Part shown: piece after piece, positions 7,561-16,414 of the stretch
Layout of the letters: every line of letters starts with the position of its first letter
Position numbering within the stretch: position 1 is the first letter of the stretch
From: a virus
DNA length: 64,000 bases
IMG/VR virus record: IMGVR_UViG_3300025133_000048
Span: 1-64,000 of that record
Direction: 5' to 3' (one strand)
The notes under the pieces: generated by a model
What the model saw: the letters and a program-made list of their open reading frames with translations, nothing else
Databases searched by the model: none
What the model was told of the DNA's origin: nothing
Made by a program: the position numbers and the translations under genes

Positions 7561-8055
7561 GTGGAAGACAAATTGTACACCCTGAAACTCGACGCCTCTT
7601 GGAGGCCCATAGAGATAGTTGATGCCTATAAAGGCTTCAATTTGGCTTATTCTGGCCGTGCAAATGTGGTTGAGCACCATACACACCAATCCTCAAAAAC
7701 AGTTCAATTTCCTTCGGTAATTGTGCTAAAATCTTACATAAGTGACCGTAAATTATCGATAACGTGCAACCGAAGAAATGCTGCGTGGGTATATAATTAC
7801 ACTTGTCAATATTGCGATCAATCATTTAAATTCTCCGCCCTTACTATGGATCATGTTATTCCAAAGTCTAAGGGCGGAGATTCTAGCTGGTGGAACATCG
7901 TTATTGCATGCAAGAAATGCAATAACAAAAAAGGAAACAGATCACCAGCTGAAGCGAATATGAAATTGTCTTGTGAGCCAAAACCTCCAAAGATAACAAT
8001 TCGCGATTACTACAGATCAATAAAGTTTCCTTTATCATGGTTCAATTTTTTATAA
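7561..8055 (+). CDS. HNH endonuclease
   Basis: A 164-residue HNH nuclease of the stand-alone bacterial/phage type. A CxxC pair ('CQYCDQ') comes first, then 'TMDHVIPKSKGGDSSWWNIV' with the catalytic His, the structural Asn, a second CxxC ('CKKCNN') and the typical 'KGNRSPAEANM' tail. The two CxxC pairs bind zinc; His and Asp in DH form the beta-beta-alpha metal site. It may act in DNA processing, or be a free-standing homing-type nuclease. The start is a GTG without a visible ribosome site eight bases after the previous stop, so translation is probably coupled. Confidence 0.85.
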   Translation: MEDKLYTLKLDASWRPIEIVDAYKGFNLAYSGRANVVEHHTHQSSKTVQFPSVIVLKSYISDRKLSITCNRRNAAWVYNYTCQYCDQSFKFSALTMDHVIPKSKGGDSSWWNIVIACKKCNNKKGNRSPAEANMKLSCEPKPPKITIRDYYRSIKFPLSWFNFL

Positions 8056-8064
8056 GGAGTTAAA

Positions 8065-8313
8065 ATGGACAATATATCAGATAATCTAATGGCTTTGGCA
8101 ACAAAGCTTCAAACTTGCGATGAAGAGACAAAAGTCATGTTCGCACAGGTTTTTGAATTAGCAAGAAGACTAGCGGAAGGCGGACTTTCAGTCCAAGAAC
8201 TTCAAATGCTTGTCATAACAGGGCACCAAGTCTCTCAGAATCCTGAAATGAAGCAGCTCTATCAATACCTTTTTAATATGACTAAATTTGATCCAAACGA
8301 TACATTTCATTAG
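8065..8313 (+). CDS. Hypothetical helical protein, 82 aa
   Basis: Unrecognised, entirely helical small protein without motif. AAGGAG lies seven bases before the ATG. It ends its unit: the following gap holds a CTATTTAT motif. Confidence 0.5.
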   Translation: MDNISDNLMALATKLQTCDEETKVMFAQVFELARRLAEGGLSVQELQMLVITGHQVSQNPEMKQLYQYLFNMTKFDPNDTFH

Positions 8314-8332
8314 ACCAAACCAGTCTCTTCGG

Positions 8333-8340
8333 CTATTTAT
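8333..8340 (+). promoter_or_regulatory. CTATTTAT late-type motif
   Basis: CTATTTAT followed by AG, then AAAAGGAG and the ATG at 8360. Here the opposite strand reads the exact T4 late core TATAAATA. In the sense reading the motif would put a start a few bases before the ribosome site. Confidence 0.45.
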
Positions 8341-8359
8341 AGTGAAAAGGAGTTATAGA

Positions 8360-8620
8360 ATGAAGATAACAAAAGAAAGGATCAAGCAAATCATAAAGGA
8401 AGAGCTTGATGCCGAGGCATCTGTGGAAACCAAAACCGAAATGGCTAAAAAGTTCAAAGAATTATATACTTTGTTTCCAAGAATAACCGGTTTAGACAAT
8501 GCAGAAATAGTTCTTCTAAACCAGCTGCTCACAGCTGCTTTGAAAGTTGCTAAGGACGGAAACGCCAAAACGGAATTATCTATGGCTCTTGATAAGCTAG
8601 GAGTAGATCTAAATGAATAA
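8360..8620 (+). CDS. Small protein with N-terminal 'IKQIIKEEL' motif
   Basis: An 86-residue helical protein beginning MKITKERIKQIIKEEL, a short amphipathic opening seen in many structural-type proteins of marine phages (recalled). The rest is helical without motif. AAGGAG at 8347-8352 sets the start; a longer frame from 8288 would overlap the preceding gene. The next gene overlaps its stop by eight bases. Possibly a virion or prohead component. Confidence 0.55.
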   Translation: MKITKERIKQIIKEELDAEASVETKTEMAKKFKELYTLFPRITGLDNAEIVLLNQLLTAALKVAKDGNAKTELSMALDKLGVDLNE

Positions 8621-10142
8621 GAAAGAATTAGCAATCGGTGCAATCAAGCATCCTATAATCCAAAAGCTTTTGGAAACAAAGCTTGCTTCGTCAAGAGAGA
8701 TCGTGAGACTTATTTTGAAAGAAGTTGAAGATAGCTACCTAGAGAAGCTGACGTTGTTTTTTCAAAAGCTTGAAATTGAGGATCTTAAGACTTTTGCTGA
8801 TATTACGCTTGACGACATGAATAATTGGACCTCAGCAGAGGACGATCTATCAGAGGATCAATATAATGTATTGATGGGTATCATAACAAGCAGATTGTCA
8901 CCCTCAGAGGAAGAAGCGGCCACAGAGCCTATTGAAGAGCCATCAGAGGAACCAACAGCTGAGCCCATAATAGCAACAGTGGAAATAGATGAAGAAACTG
9001 CAAACAACTATTCCAATGCATTAGAAGATTTTCAAAGAAAGTTTCTTAATGTAAGGACACTAAGAGAACAAGCAGCAGTGCTTGAGCCTTACTTCAACAT
9101 CATCAAGAAGCTAGCTGGAAAGCTTGAGCCTGAAGAAGCTAAAGCACTTACTAGAACTCTTGAGGAAGAAGAGGGAAGCAAGCTTAATCGTGACATAGTT
9201 AACACTTCTAACATTCTGATTAAGCATATGGACAAGATTGAAGAGGTGCTTCAAGCATTCAAAGAATCTGCTCAAACCGGAACTTTAGGATCAAACAAGC
9301 TTTACTTAAAGTATGGCGAAGGAGATCCAAAGAAGTTTCTTATGAAGTTTCTCAAGATTGTCATTAAAGACATAAACTCATTAGATGAGATGTTTAACCA
9401 AGCTTTGCTATCTGGTGAAGAGAAACCTATTGAGTATGAGTATACTAGTTCAGTGGAAGAATCCCTTAATGAAGAAAAAACAGAGATGTCAACAGATGAA
9501 ATAATTGATTTGGTTCAAGAGGTACACGAGGCGGTATCCGCCGAGGGAGATAGGCTAAAAGCTATTCTATTCAATACTATCTCTGGTGAAAAAAGAGCAG
9601 AAGAAACAATATCAGAAGAAACAGAGACCGGCATATCTGTAAAGGATCAAGCGGAAGCAATTTACAATCAATTGACAAAGATTCAAGGATTCTTTCCCTC
9701 AATCAGCCCATTCAATAACGAGTATGGGTTTGATGAAATAATAGAAAACTTCATTCAAGTAGTTAGAGGTCTTCATGGCTTGATCGCTCAGATCAATCGC
9801 TACTCCAGAACTAATGAAAAGATAACAGAACCTCTTGCTCGCTCTATTCAAGAAAAGATGCAAAACATTAAAAGCTACCTTATGAATGTTTTTGGTGTTT
9901 CAGACATAGCAGAGAAGGCTTCAACTATAGGCTCTCTTAGTGATACTGGTGAAGGAACTGAATATGACTTTGAAGAAGTCCCAACAGTAGAAGTAAGTAC
10001 AGAAGATTATGATCTTGATTTTTCTTACGAGGATGACGAGGATGATGAGATTAAGCTTCACCACCCCTCTAGTCCAGATAGAATATCAGAACAATTAACT
10101 AAAAAACTCAAACCAATCATTGAAAGGATGTTAAATGGCTAA
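8613..10142 (+). CDS. Acidic coiled-coil protein, unknown (possible structural/scaffold)
   Basis: A 509-residue, strongly acidic helical protein. The start has an amphipathic segment ('REIVRLILKEVED') related to those at 5203 and 8360. Residues about 90-115 are Glu/Pro/Ala-rich, and the C-terminal 70 residues include an Asp/Glu run before a conserved-looking terminal helix ('ISEQLTKKLKPIIERMLNG'). No catalytic motif. Glu-rich helical proteins with short terminal helices are typical of phage scaffolds, but no head genes are in the window to support that. It follows the CTATTTAT motif by one gene and overlaps PhoH. Confidence 0.55.
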   Translation: MNKKELAIGAIKHPIIQKLLETKLASSREIVRLILKEVEDSYLEKLTLFFQKLEIEDLKTFADITLDDMNNWTSAEDDLSEDQYNVLMGIITSRLSPSEEEAATEPIEEPSEEPTAEPIIATVEIDEETANNYSNALEDFQRKFLNVRTLREQAAVLEPYFNIIKKLAGKLEPEEAKALTRTLEEEEGSKLNRDIVNTSNILIKHMDKIEEVLQAFKESAQTGTLGSNKLYLKYGEGDPKKFLMKFLKIVIKDINSLDEMFNQALLSGEEKPIEYEYTSSVEESLNEEKTEMSTDEIIDLVQEVHEAVSAEGDRLKAILFNTISGEKRAEETISEETETGISVKDQAEAIYNQLTKIQGFFPSISPFNNEYGFDEIIENFIQVVRGLHGLIAQINRYSRTNEKITEPLARSIQEKMQNIKSYLMNVFGVSDIAEKASTIGSLSDTGEGTEYDFEEVPTVEVSTEDYDLDFSYEDDEDDEIKLHHPSSPDRISEQLTKKLKPIIERMLNG

Positions 10143-11466
10143 AAAAAATTATGTGATCGACACGTCGGTCTTTCTATCTGACTCAGGTTGTATTAACAAA
10201 TTTGGTAATGCCGACTTGTTCATAGCGTATAAGGTTCTTGAGGAGATTGATAAGCACAAGAAACGACAGGACTCTGTCGGTTTTCATGCTCGTCAAATCA
10301 TCAAGACTTTGGACGAGCTGCGTGCTAAAGGTTCTCTTGCCAAAGGTGTTCGCCTAGGTAAGGGCAAAGGTATATTCAAGGTAGAAGAGGGAAAGGCGAC
10401 CTTGCCTGATGGTCTTTCAATGAAAGTACCAGACCATCAGATTTTAGCCACTGCACTGTTTGTCAAAGAGGCACATGCCAATCGTAAGACGATTGTTGTA
10501 TCTCGTGACATAAACATGCGAGTTATTGCCGACGCTGTTGGTATCCAAGCAGAAGAATATAAGACCTCTCAGGCAGTTGAAAGTACAGACAAGATTTACA
10601 CAGGATACCAAGAGGTTGTTGTTGATGATGAGCTTGTTGAACAATTTTATGCTGGGGAAGAAATTCGTCTAGATGAAGACCTTTTAAAATCTAAAAAGAT
10701 AAAGTTGTATGCAAATCAATTTATTATGCTGATTTCTTCCTCTAATCCGAAGAAAACTGCACTTGCAAGGTACATAGATAGGGTAAACCCCTTAGAGAAG
10801 ATTAGAGACCGAAAACATGAGACATCTTGGGGAGTTTTACCAAGAAACAAGGAACAAGGCTTCTCTTTTGATCTGCTGTTTGACGATGATATACCGCTCG
10901 TCTCTTTGATTGGAAGAGCAGGCTCTGGAAAAACCCTCATGGCTATTGCTGCTGGAATGGAGCAAACACTTGGCATGCATAATAATAAATACAAAAAACT
11001 TGTTGTGTCAAGACCTGTTCAACCAATGGGAAAAGACATAGGATTCCTGCCGGGAGATCTTAAAGAGAAGATGATGCCATGGTTGATGCCAATTAAGGAC
11101 AACATGGAAATGATCATGGGCCAAGACAAGATTATGTTTGAAGAGTTCATAGAGCAAGGTAAGATTGAAATTGAAGCATTAACCTACATCCGTGGTCGAT
11201 CAATTAATAATGCTTTTATGGTCATTGACGAAGCACAGAATCTAACAGCACATGAAGTAAAGACAATCATTACCAGAATTGGCGAAAACACCAAAGTTGT
11301 CCTAACCGGTGATATAGAACAGATAGATAATGTTTATACAGATGAGACTTCCAACGGTTTAACATACGCCGTTGAGAAATTTAAAGAGCACGATTTGGCA
11401 GGTCATGTTACGTTTATGAAAGGTGAAAGGTCAAGAATCGCGACCTTGGCATCTAAGATACTCTAA
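10135..11466 (+). CDS. phoH: PIN-PhoH protein (RNase-ATPase)
   Basis: Two domains typical of PhoH2-type proteins. An N-terminal PIN RNase domain (about 1-150) opens with 'YVIDTSVF' (D9) and has later Asp residues in 'VPDHQI' and 'SRDINM'. A C-terminal PhoH/superfamily-1 helicase-like ATPase follows, with Walker A GRAGSGKT (260-267), the 'SRPVQPMGKDIGFLPGD' block and Walker B D365-E-A-Q. At 443 residues the length matches full PIN-PhoH proteins. PhoH genes are very common in marine T4-like phages; the role is thought to be RNA unwinding and cleavage. The ATG overlaps the end of the upstream gene, so it belongs to that unit. Confidence 0.92.
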   Translation: MAKKNYVIDTSVFLSDSGCINKFGNADLFIAYKVLEEIDKHKKRQDSVGFHARQIIKTLDELRAKGSLAKGVRLGKGKGIFKVEEGKATLPDGLSMKVPDHQILATALFVKEAHANRKTIVVSRDINMRVIADAVGIQAEEYKTSQAVESTDKIYTGYQEVVVDDELVEQFYAGEEIRLDEDLLKSKKIKLYANQFIMLISSSNPKKTALARYIDRVNPLEKIRDRKHETSWGVLPRNKEQGFSFDLLFDDDIPLVSLIGRAGSGKTLMAIAAGMEQTLGMHNNKYKKLVVSRPVQPMGKDIGFLPGDLKEKMMPWLMPIKDNMEMIMGQDKIMFEEFIEQGKIEIEALTYIRGRSINNAFMVIDEAQNLTAHEVKTIITRIGENTKVVLTGDIEQIDNVYTDETSNGLTYAVEKFKEHDLAGHVTFMKGERSRIATLASKIL

Positions 11467-11491
11467 AAGGCCAAGCAGTTTATAATTACCC

Positions 11492-11520
11492 TTGACAATC
11501 TCACGATTACATGTTATATT
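11492..11520 (+). promoter_or_regulatory. Sigma70-type promoter with extended -10 and operator-like palindrome
   Basis: TTGACA at 11492-11497, 17 nt, TATATT at 11515-11520 preceded by TGT. The -10 region lies inside an inverted repeat: ATGTTATA (11511-11518) and TATAACAT (11526-11533), seven bases apart, covering the expected start site. Confidence 0.8.
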
Positions 11521-11543
11521 AGAAGTATAACATAGGAGTTGAT

Positions 11544-12218
11544 ATGAAATGGGTTTCAAATTCCATTAATGAATCAAAAGCTTTAAAGGATCATTATAAG
11601 TTGTATGGCATAGATATTATAATTAAAGACAGTCTACCTAAACAGATTGACGTTGGTTTTGTTGTGAAATATATCACAACAAGAATTCCACACTTTCTAC
11701 TGTCTGGCATTGATATAATCTACATCGGACAGTTTGACATGCTTATAAATAAAGAAGTAAATGCCCTCTATGAAGATGGTGCCATTTATGTAACTAATGA
11801 CCAACAAGATGAAATGGATATGATTGATGACATTGTACATGAGCTTGCTCATGCTGTTGAAAATACTTATTCCGAAATTATCTATGGAGATGAGCTTTTG
11901 GAAAGAGAGTTTTTATTAAAAAAGCACCAATTGATCAATGTCTTAGCATCCAGTAAACAACCTTCACCACCAGCACAGTTTCGTTTCTCCTTGGGATTTG
12001 ATCAAGAAGTAGACGATTATCTTTATAAGGAATTGGGATATACAGCACTATGGAATTATGTTGTTGGTATTTTTCCATCACCCTATTCAGCTACATCCAT
12101 AAGAGAATATTTTGCTCGTGGGTTTGAAGAATTTTATATAGGAGAGAAAAAGAGCTTGACAAAAAACAATAGTGTGTTATATTCTAAGCTACAAGAACTT
12201 GCTGACTTGGAGGACTAA
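11544..12218 (+). CDS. HExxH zinc metallopeptidase-like protein
   Basis: A 224-residue protein with H99-E-L-A-H103 in the context 'IVHELAHAVE', a zincin active-site helix. A downstream Glu in 'SIREYFARGFEEFYIG' fits the third ligand of minigluzincin or ImmA/anthrax-lethal-factor-like peptidases. No signal peptide. This is the second HExxH protein in the window; the two share no obvious similarity outside the motif. AGGAG precedes the ATG. Expressed from its own sigma70-type promoter, so it acts early or in mid-infection; cleavage of a host regulator is possible but not shown. The next promoter is buried in its last codons. Confidence 0.7.
   Translation: MKWVSNSINESKALKDHYKLYGIDIIIKDSLPKQIDVGFVVKYITTRIPHFLLSGIDIIYIGQFDMLINKEVNALYEDGAIYVTNDQQDEMDMIDDIVHELAHAVENTYSEIIYGDELLEREFLLKKHQLINVLASSKQPSPPAQFRFSLGFDQEVDDYLYKELGYTALWNYVVGIFPSPYSATSIREYFARGFEEFYIGEKKSLTKNNSVLYSKLQELADLED
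12156..12183 (+). promoter_or_regulatory. Sigma70-type promoter with extended -10, inside a coding end
   Basis: TTGACA at 12156-12161, 16 nt, TATATT at 12178-12183 preceded by TGT, all within the last codons of the upstream metallopeptidase gene. It would serve the nuclease gene at 12218. Confidence 0.7.
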
Positions 12219-12994
12219 TGCATATATCTTTTTCTGAACTTAAAACATGGGCCGAGTGCCCATGGAAACACAATCTTGTTTACATAAACAAGGTAAAGAA
12301 ATTTCTTGGTAATGAATTCACTGCCTTTGGAAGCGCTCTGCACTCTTTGTGTGAAAACGCAATTGTAGAGAGCATTGAAGATGATGAATTTGATGAATAC
12401 TTTGAAACAGCCTTTGAGCAAGAAATCATGAAACTTCTTGTGAAAGAGGTTGAAGTAAATGAAAAGCTTACAAATGATATGTTGTCACAAGCAAAAGGCA
12501 TCACACCAAAGATAATCCCAGAGGTTATAAAATACTTTGAGGACTACGATGTTTTCTCAGTTGAAGAGATGTTGTATGAAGATATACAAGACTTTGAGAC
12601 CGATTACAAATTCAAAGGATACATTGACTTGGTTTTAAAAACCATGGATGGAAAGTACCACATCATTGATTGGAAGACTTGTTCATGGGGCTGGGATGCA
12701 AGAAAGCGCTCTGAAAAACTCGTAACCTATCAGTTGACCTTATATAAGAAATTCTTTTGTCAAAAGCACAACATTGACCCCAAAGATGTTGAAACTCACT
12801 TTGCTCTTCTTAAGAGAACAGCTAAGAAAGATCAAGTTGAAATCTTCAGGGTCACTTCTGGTCCAAAGAAAACTGCAAATGCAACAGATCTTTTAATAAG
12901 AGGTATAAAAACTATCACAAGTGGTTTAAAAATAAAGAACAGAGGTTCTTGTACGTATTGCGAATTTAAGAACACAAAACATTGCCCAAGATAA
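12218..12994 (+). CDS. PD-(D/E)XK nuclease with Cas4/AddB-type iron-sulfur cysteines
   Basis: A 258-residue RecB-family nuclease. It opens 'FSELKTWAECPWKHNL' with C14; D137 in 'GYIDLV' and D151-W-K153 form the PD-(D/E)XK core. The C-terminus has C245, C248 and C256 ('CTYCEFKNTKHC'). The pattern of one early and three late cysteines is that of Cas4 and AddB, where they hold a 4Fe-4S cluster. No CRISPR or helicase gene is nearby, so it is best seen as a phage recombination or DNA-end exonuclease. The ATG overlaps the upstream stop. Confidence 0.85.
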   Translation: MHISFSELKTWAECPWKHNLVYINKVKKFLGNEFTAFGSALHSLCENAIVESIEDDEFDEYFETAFEQEIMKLLVKEVEVNEKLTNDMLSQAKGITPKIIPEVIKYFEDYDVFSVEEMLYEDIQDFETDYKFKGYIDLVLKTMDGKYHIIDWKTCSWGWDARKRSEKLVTYQLTLYKKFFCQKHNIDPKDVETHFALLKRTAKKDQVEIFRVTSGPKKTANATDLLIRGIKTITSGLKIKNRGSCTYCEFKNTKHCPR

Positions 12995-13020
12995 AAAAAT
13001 AAAAAAGTTTAACTTTTTTC

Positions 13021-13049
13021 TTGACAACCTTAATTTAGTATGTTATATT
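13021..13049 (+). promoter_or_regulatory. Sigma70-type promoter of the glycan/phosphonate operon
   Basis: TTGACA at 13021-13026, 17 nt, TATATT at 13044-13049 preceded by TGT. A weak A-run/T-run inverted repeat (about 13001-13019) precedes it and may end the upstream transcript. No other promoter of this type is seen until 23506, so this one probably serves all 12 following genes. Confidence 0.8.
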
Positions 13050-13078
13050 ATAGATAAATAACAACAAGCGAGGTTTAC

Positions 13079-14338
13079 TTGTCAAAGAAAAAGATTTTAA
13101 CACTTTCCGACCATCCTCTATCACCGTCTGGTGTTGGAACCCAAACAAAGTACATTTGTGAGGCTCTTCTCAACACTGGGCGGTATTCTGTTTTGAGCTT
13201 TGGCGGAGCAATGAAACATCAGGATTATAATCCAATCCAAGTTGAGCCTTATGGCGAAGACTGGAGAATTATTCCTGTTGACGGTTATGGAACAGCAGAA
13301 ATGATACGTTCCGTAATCCGAACTGAAAAACCAGACATGATTTGGTTTATGACCGATCCCCGATTCTGGGGATGGCTATGGGAGATTGAAAATGAAATTA
13401 GGCCAATTTGCCCGATGGTATATTACCATGTGTGGGACAACTATCCTTATCCTCATTTCAACCGGAACTATTATTTGTCTAACGACCATGTTGTCACTAT
13501 CTCTAAAGTTACTGATGATATCGTTAGAACAGTAGCACCGGAAGTTGCATGCACTTATATTCCGCATGCAGTTAATCCCGATGTGTTCAAGCCATTGTTG
13601 CCTTCCGAGGTAGCAAAAATACGCGAGGATACTCTTCCGGAAGAAGACCGTGACAAGGTCATTTTCTTTTGGAATAATCGCAATGCTCGCCGCAAGCAAT
13701 CAGGCACACTCATTTGGTGGTTTAAAGAGTGGCTTGATAAAAAGGATTTGCATGATAAAGCACAACTTATTATGCATACCGAACCGAAAGATCCACACGG
13801 TCAGGATCTGGAACACATCATAAACCACCTTGGGTTGGAACAACGTCAGATCCTCCTCTCCACTCAGAAGCTACCTCCCGAACAGCTCGCGGCCTTATAT
13901 AATATGGTAGATTGTACCATTAACATATCTGATGCTGAAGGTTTTGGCTTAGCAACTCTTGAATCGCTTTCCTGCGGCACGCCCATTATCGCCACTATGA
14001 CAGGTGGGCTTCAAGAGCAAGTCACAGACGGTACTGAGTGGTACGGCGTTGGTATCCAACCCTCTTCTAAGTCTATTATTGGATCTCAACAGGTTCCTTA
14101 CATTTATGAAGATAGAATTTCAAAAGCACAGTTCCACTCTGCCTTAACGAAGCTATACTCAATGGGTAATGAAAACCGCAGAGAAATAGGTGCCAAAGGT
14201 CGCCAACATGTACTTGACAATTACAATTTTGTTAATTTTCAAAGATATTGGGTAGATCTTGTTGATGAGGTTCTAGAATCAGGATCTTGGGAAACAAGAA
14301 ATGGTTACAACGGCATTAGATTTAAGGAGATCGCATGA
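13079..14338 (+). CDS. GT4-type glycosyltransferase
   Basis: A 419-residue GT-B fold enzyme. The C-terminal donor domain has the retaining E-x7-E motif, E287-GFGLATL-E295, followed by 'SCGTPIIATMTGGLQE', the normal nucleotide-sugar loop. The N-terminal acceptor domain has 'LSDHPLSPSGVGTQTKYI'. Such enzymes transfer a sugar from a nucleotide donor; donor and acceptor cannot be told. The start is TTG with GAGG at 13070-13073. Base composition matches the phage backbone, unlike the genes from 15.6 kb on. First gene of the long operon; overlaps the next by four bases. Confidence 0.9.
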   Translation: MSKKKILTLSDHPLSPSGVGTQTKYICEALLNTGRYSVLSFGGAMKHQDYNPIQVEPYGEDWRIIPVDGYGTAEMIRSVIRTEKPDMIWFMTDPRFWGWLWEIENEIRPICPMVYYHVWDNYPYPHFNRNYYLSNDHVVTISKVTDDIVRTVAPEVACTYIPHAVNPDVFKPLLPSEVAKIREDTLPEEDRDKVIFFWNNRNARRKQSGTLIWWFKEWLDKKDLHDKAQLIMHTEPKDPHGQDLEHIINHLGLEQRQILLSTQKLPPEQLAALYNMVDCTINISDAEGFGLATLESLSCGTPIIATMTGGLQEQVTDGTEWYGVGIQPSSKSIIGSQQVPYIYEDRISKAQFHSALTKLYSMGNENRREIGAKGRQHVLDNYNFVNFQRYWVDLVDEVLESGSWETRNGYNGIRFKEIA

Positions 14339-15579
14339 AAAAGAAAATTTACGTAAGAGGGCCGGTATTATCACAATCCGGATACGGAGAACAAGCAAGG
14401 TTTGCTCTTCGCGCACTAAGAAGCCGAGAAGACCTCTTTGACATTTATGTTCAGCCAATCAACTGGGGCAAAACCGGTTGGATTTGGGAACAAAGTGAAT
14501 TTAGAGAATGGCTCGATGAACGAATAACAGAAACTCAGGTTCAGTTACAGCAAGGATTACTACAACCAGACATTAGTTTGCAAGTTACAATTCCAAATGA
14601 ATTTGAAAAGATTTGTCCTGTAAACATAGGATACACAGCAGGCATTGAAACAACAAAATGCTCCCCACAGTGGCTATTAAAATGTAACGAAATGGATAAG
14701 GTACTTGTGGTGTCAAATCATGCAAGAACATCTATTATTGATACGGTTGCCGATGCAACAAACCAACAGACTGGCGAGGTAGTTCCATACCGATGTGAGA
14801 CTCCATTGGAGGTTGTGTGGGAAAGCACCGTACGATCCGAACCGGAAGAGATTGAAAGTTTTGATTTAGAATTTGAAAACAACTTTCTCATGGTATCTCA
14901 GCTGGGTCCACGAAAGAACTTTGAAAATGCACTAACATGGTGGGTTGAAGAGTTTGTTGATAAAGAGGTTGGCTTAGTCGTTAAGACCAACTTTAAAAGT
15001 AATTGTATTATGGATTTTACGATGGTAGAGGGACATCTTCAAACACTCCTATCTAAATATCCAGATAGAAAATGTAAAGTACATCTCCTCCATGGAGACC
15101 TATCAGCAGGTCAAATGACTTGGTTGTATGGACACCCGAAGGTCAAAGCACTTGTCAATATTTCACATGGCGAGGGTTTTGGCCTTCCTTTGTTTGAAGC
15201 TGCGAGAGAGGGTTTGCCGATTATTGCAACTGGCTGGTCTGGTCAATTGGACTTTCTTCACCATGAAGGGAAGGATTACTTCCAATCGGTTGACTATACA
15301 CTGCAACCAGTACAGAAACAGGCTGTGTGGAAAGGTGTTATCGAACCTGATTCGATGTGGGCATTTGCTGATCAAGGAAGCTACAAGATGACTCTTAGAA
15401 AGACTTTGAAGAACTTGGACGGATGTCAGGAGACTGCTGGAGAATTACAGGCTCTTCTTGTTGATAAGTTTGATGACAATAAGTTGTTTGAAGGGTTTGT
15501 GACATCAATTTATGGTGACGTGATAACTATTGATTCTTGGCTTGAGGAATTGGAGAGCACCATGGTGGAAAATGACTAA
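14335..15579 (+). CDS. GT4-type glycosyltransferase
   Basis: A 414-residue GT-B enzyme related in layout to its upstream neighbour. It begins 'YVRGPVLSQSGYGEQARF' and carries E280-GFGLPLF-E288 followed by 'REGLPIIATGWSGQLDF'. This pair of adjacent GT4 genes is familiar in marine T4-like phages (recalled). AAGGAG precedes the ATG, which overlaps the upstream stop. Composition is still phage-like, so these two are probably older residents than the AT-rich genes behind them. Substrates unknown; glycosylation of virion protein or host surface are both possible. Confidence 0.9.
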   Translation: MKKKIYVRGPVLSQSGYGEQARFALRALRSREDLFDIYVQPINWGKTGWIWEQSEFREWLDERITETQVQLQQGLLQPDISLQVTIPNEFEKICPVNIGYTAGIETTKCSPQWLLKCNEMDKVLVVSNHARTSIIDTVADATNQQTGEVVPYRCETPLEVVWESTVRSEPEEIESFDLEFENNFLMVSQLGPRKNFENALTWWVEEFVDKEVGLVVKTNFKSNCIMDFTMVEGHLQTLLSKYPDRKCKVHLLHGDLSAGQMTWLYGHPKVKALVNISHGEGFGLPLFEAAREGLPIIATGWSGQLDFLHHEGKDYFQSVDYTLQPVQKQAVWKGVIEPDSMWAFADQGSYKMTLRKTLKNLDGCQETAGELQALLVDKFDDNKLFEGFVTSIYGDVITIDSWLEELESTMVEND

Positions 15580-16414
15580 TGTCGTGTATCTTTCTGACAC
15601 CCTATTATCAGATGTAGTTGGCGGAGGAGAGTTGAATGATTACGAACTTTGTTTAGAATTAGCAAACAGAGGACTCAATGTTCAAAGGCTTAGAACTTTT
15701 CAAATATTAGAAGACCATACTGATACAGCATGTTTTTATATAATATCAAATTTTGTTATGCTAAACAGCAGGGTTTTAGATAAGATTCAAAACACTTGTG
15801 ATTACATTATATACGAACATGATCACAAGTATTTAAAAAACAGAAACCCAGCAAAATTTAAAAACTACAAGGCACCCCATAACATGATTATCAACCATAA
15901 ATTCTATAAAAATGCCAAGGCAGTGCTTTGCCAAAGCACTTTTCATGAGTCAATAATAAAGAAAAATTTAAATCTTGACAACCTACACAATGTATCAGGT
16001 AATTTATGGTCTCTAGATTCACTAAGAATGATGAAAACGTTAAGCAAAAAGCAAAAAAAAGATTGCTTTTCTATCATGAACTCTCCCATCAGTCACAAGA
16101 ACACAAAAGAGACTTGTTTTTATTGTGATAAAAAAGACTACAAGTATGAATTAATCTCATCAAAAAATTATGAGGAGTTTTTAAGTTTGCTGTCTAATAA
16201 TGAAAAATTTATATTTTTACCAAAAACACCCGAAACCCTGTCTAGAGTTGTAGTTGAAGCAAGAATGATGAACATAAGTGTTACCACAAATAAGAGAGTT
16301 GGCGCCTCTTATGAAGATTGGTTTCAGCTAAAAGGCGAAGAGTTGATTGACCACATGCTCAACAAAAGACAAGAAATAGTGAATAATCTTATGGAGGTAA
16401 TTAATGCAAAATAA
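15572..16414 (+). CDS. GT-B-like glycosyltransferase (divergent)
   Basis: A 280-residue protein whose start 'NVVYLSDTLLSDVVGGGELND' is like the first strand and glycine loop of GT4 enzymes. Its 'FIFLPKTPETLSRVVVEARMM' segment is a shortened form of the donor-site E-x7-E region, with Glu in 'PET' and 'VVEAR'. It lacks much of the usual C-terminal domain and contains a Cys-x2-Cys ('CFYCDK'). The ATG at 15572 is inside the end of the previous gene and is preferred to 15530. First gene with the strongly AT-rich composition of the island. Confidence 0.7.
   Translation: MTNVVYLSDTLLSDVVGGGELNDYELCLELANRGLNVQRLRTFQILEDHTDTACFYIISNFVMLNSRVLDKIQNTCDYIIYEHDHKYLKNRNPAKFKNYKAPHNMIINHKFYKNAKAVLCQSTFHESIIKKNLNLDNLHNVSGNLWSLDSLRMMKTLSKKQKKDCFSIMNSPISHKNTKETCFYCDKKDYKYELISSKNYEEFLSLLSNNEKFIFLPKTPETLSRVVVEARMMNISVTTNKRVGASYEDWFQLKGEELIDHMLNKRQEIVNNLMEVINAK

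Noticed and set aside
12218-12994. Cas4 of a phage CRISPR system
   Set aside because: The Fe-S nuclease pattern fits, but there is no Cas1, Cas2, effector or repeat array within the window; recombination exonuclease is the simpler reading.
15128-15391. An 87-codon + strand frame inside the second GT4 gene
   Set aside because: It is fully inside a conserved glycosyltransferase frame, lacks a ribosome site, and its translation has no protein-like pattern.
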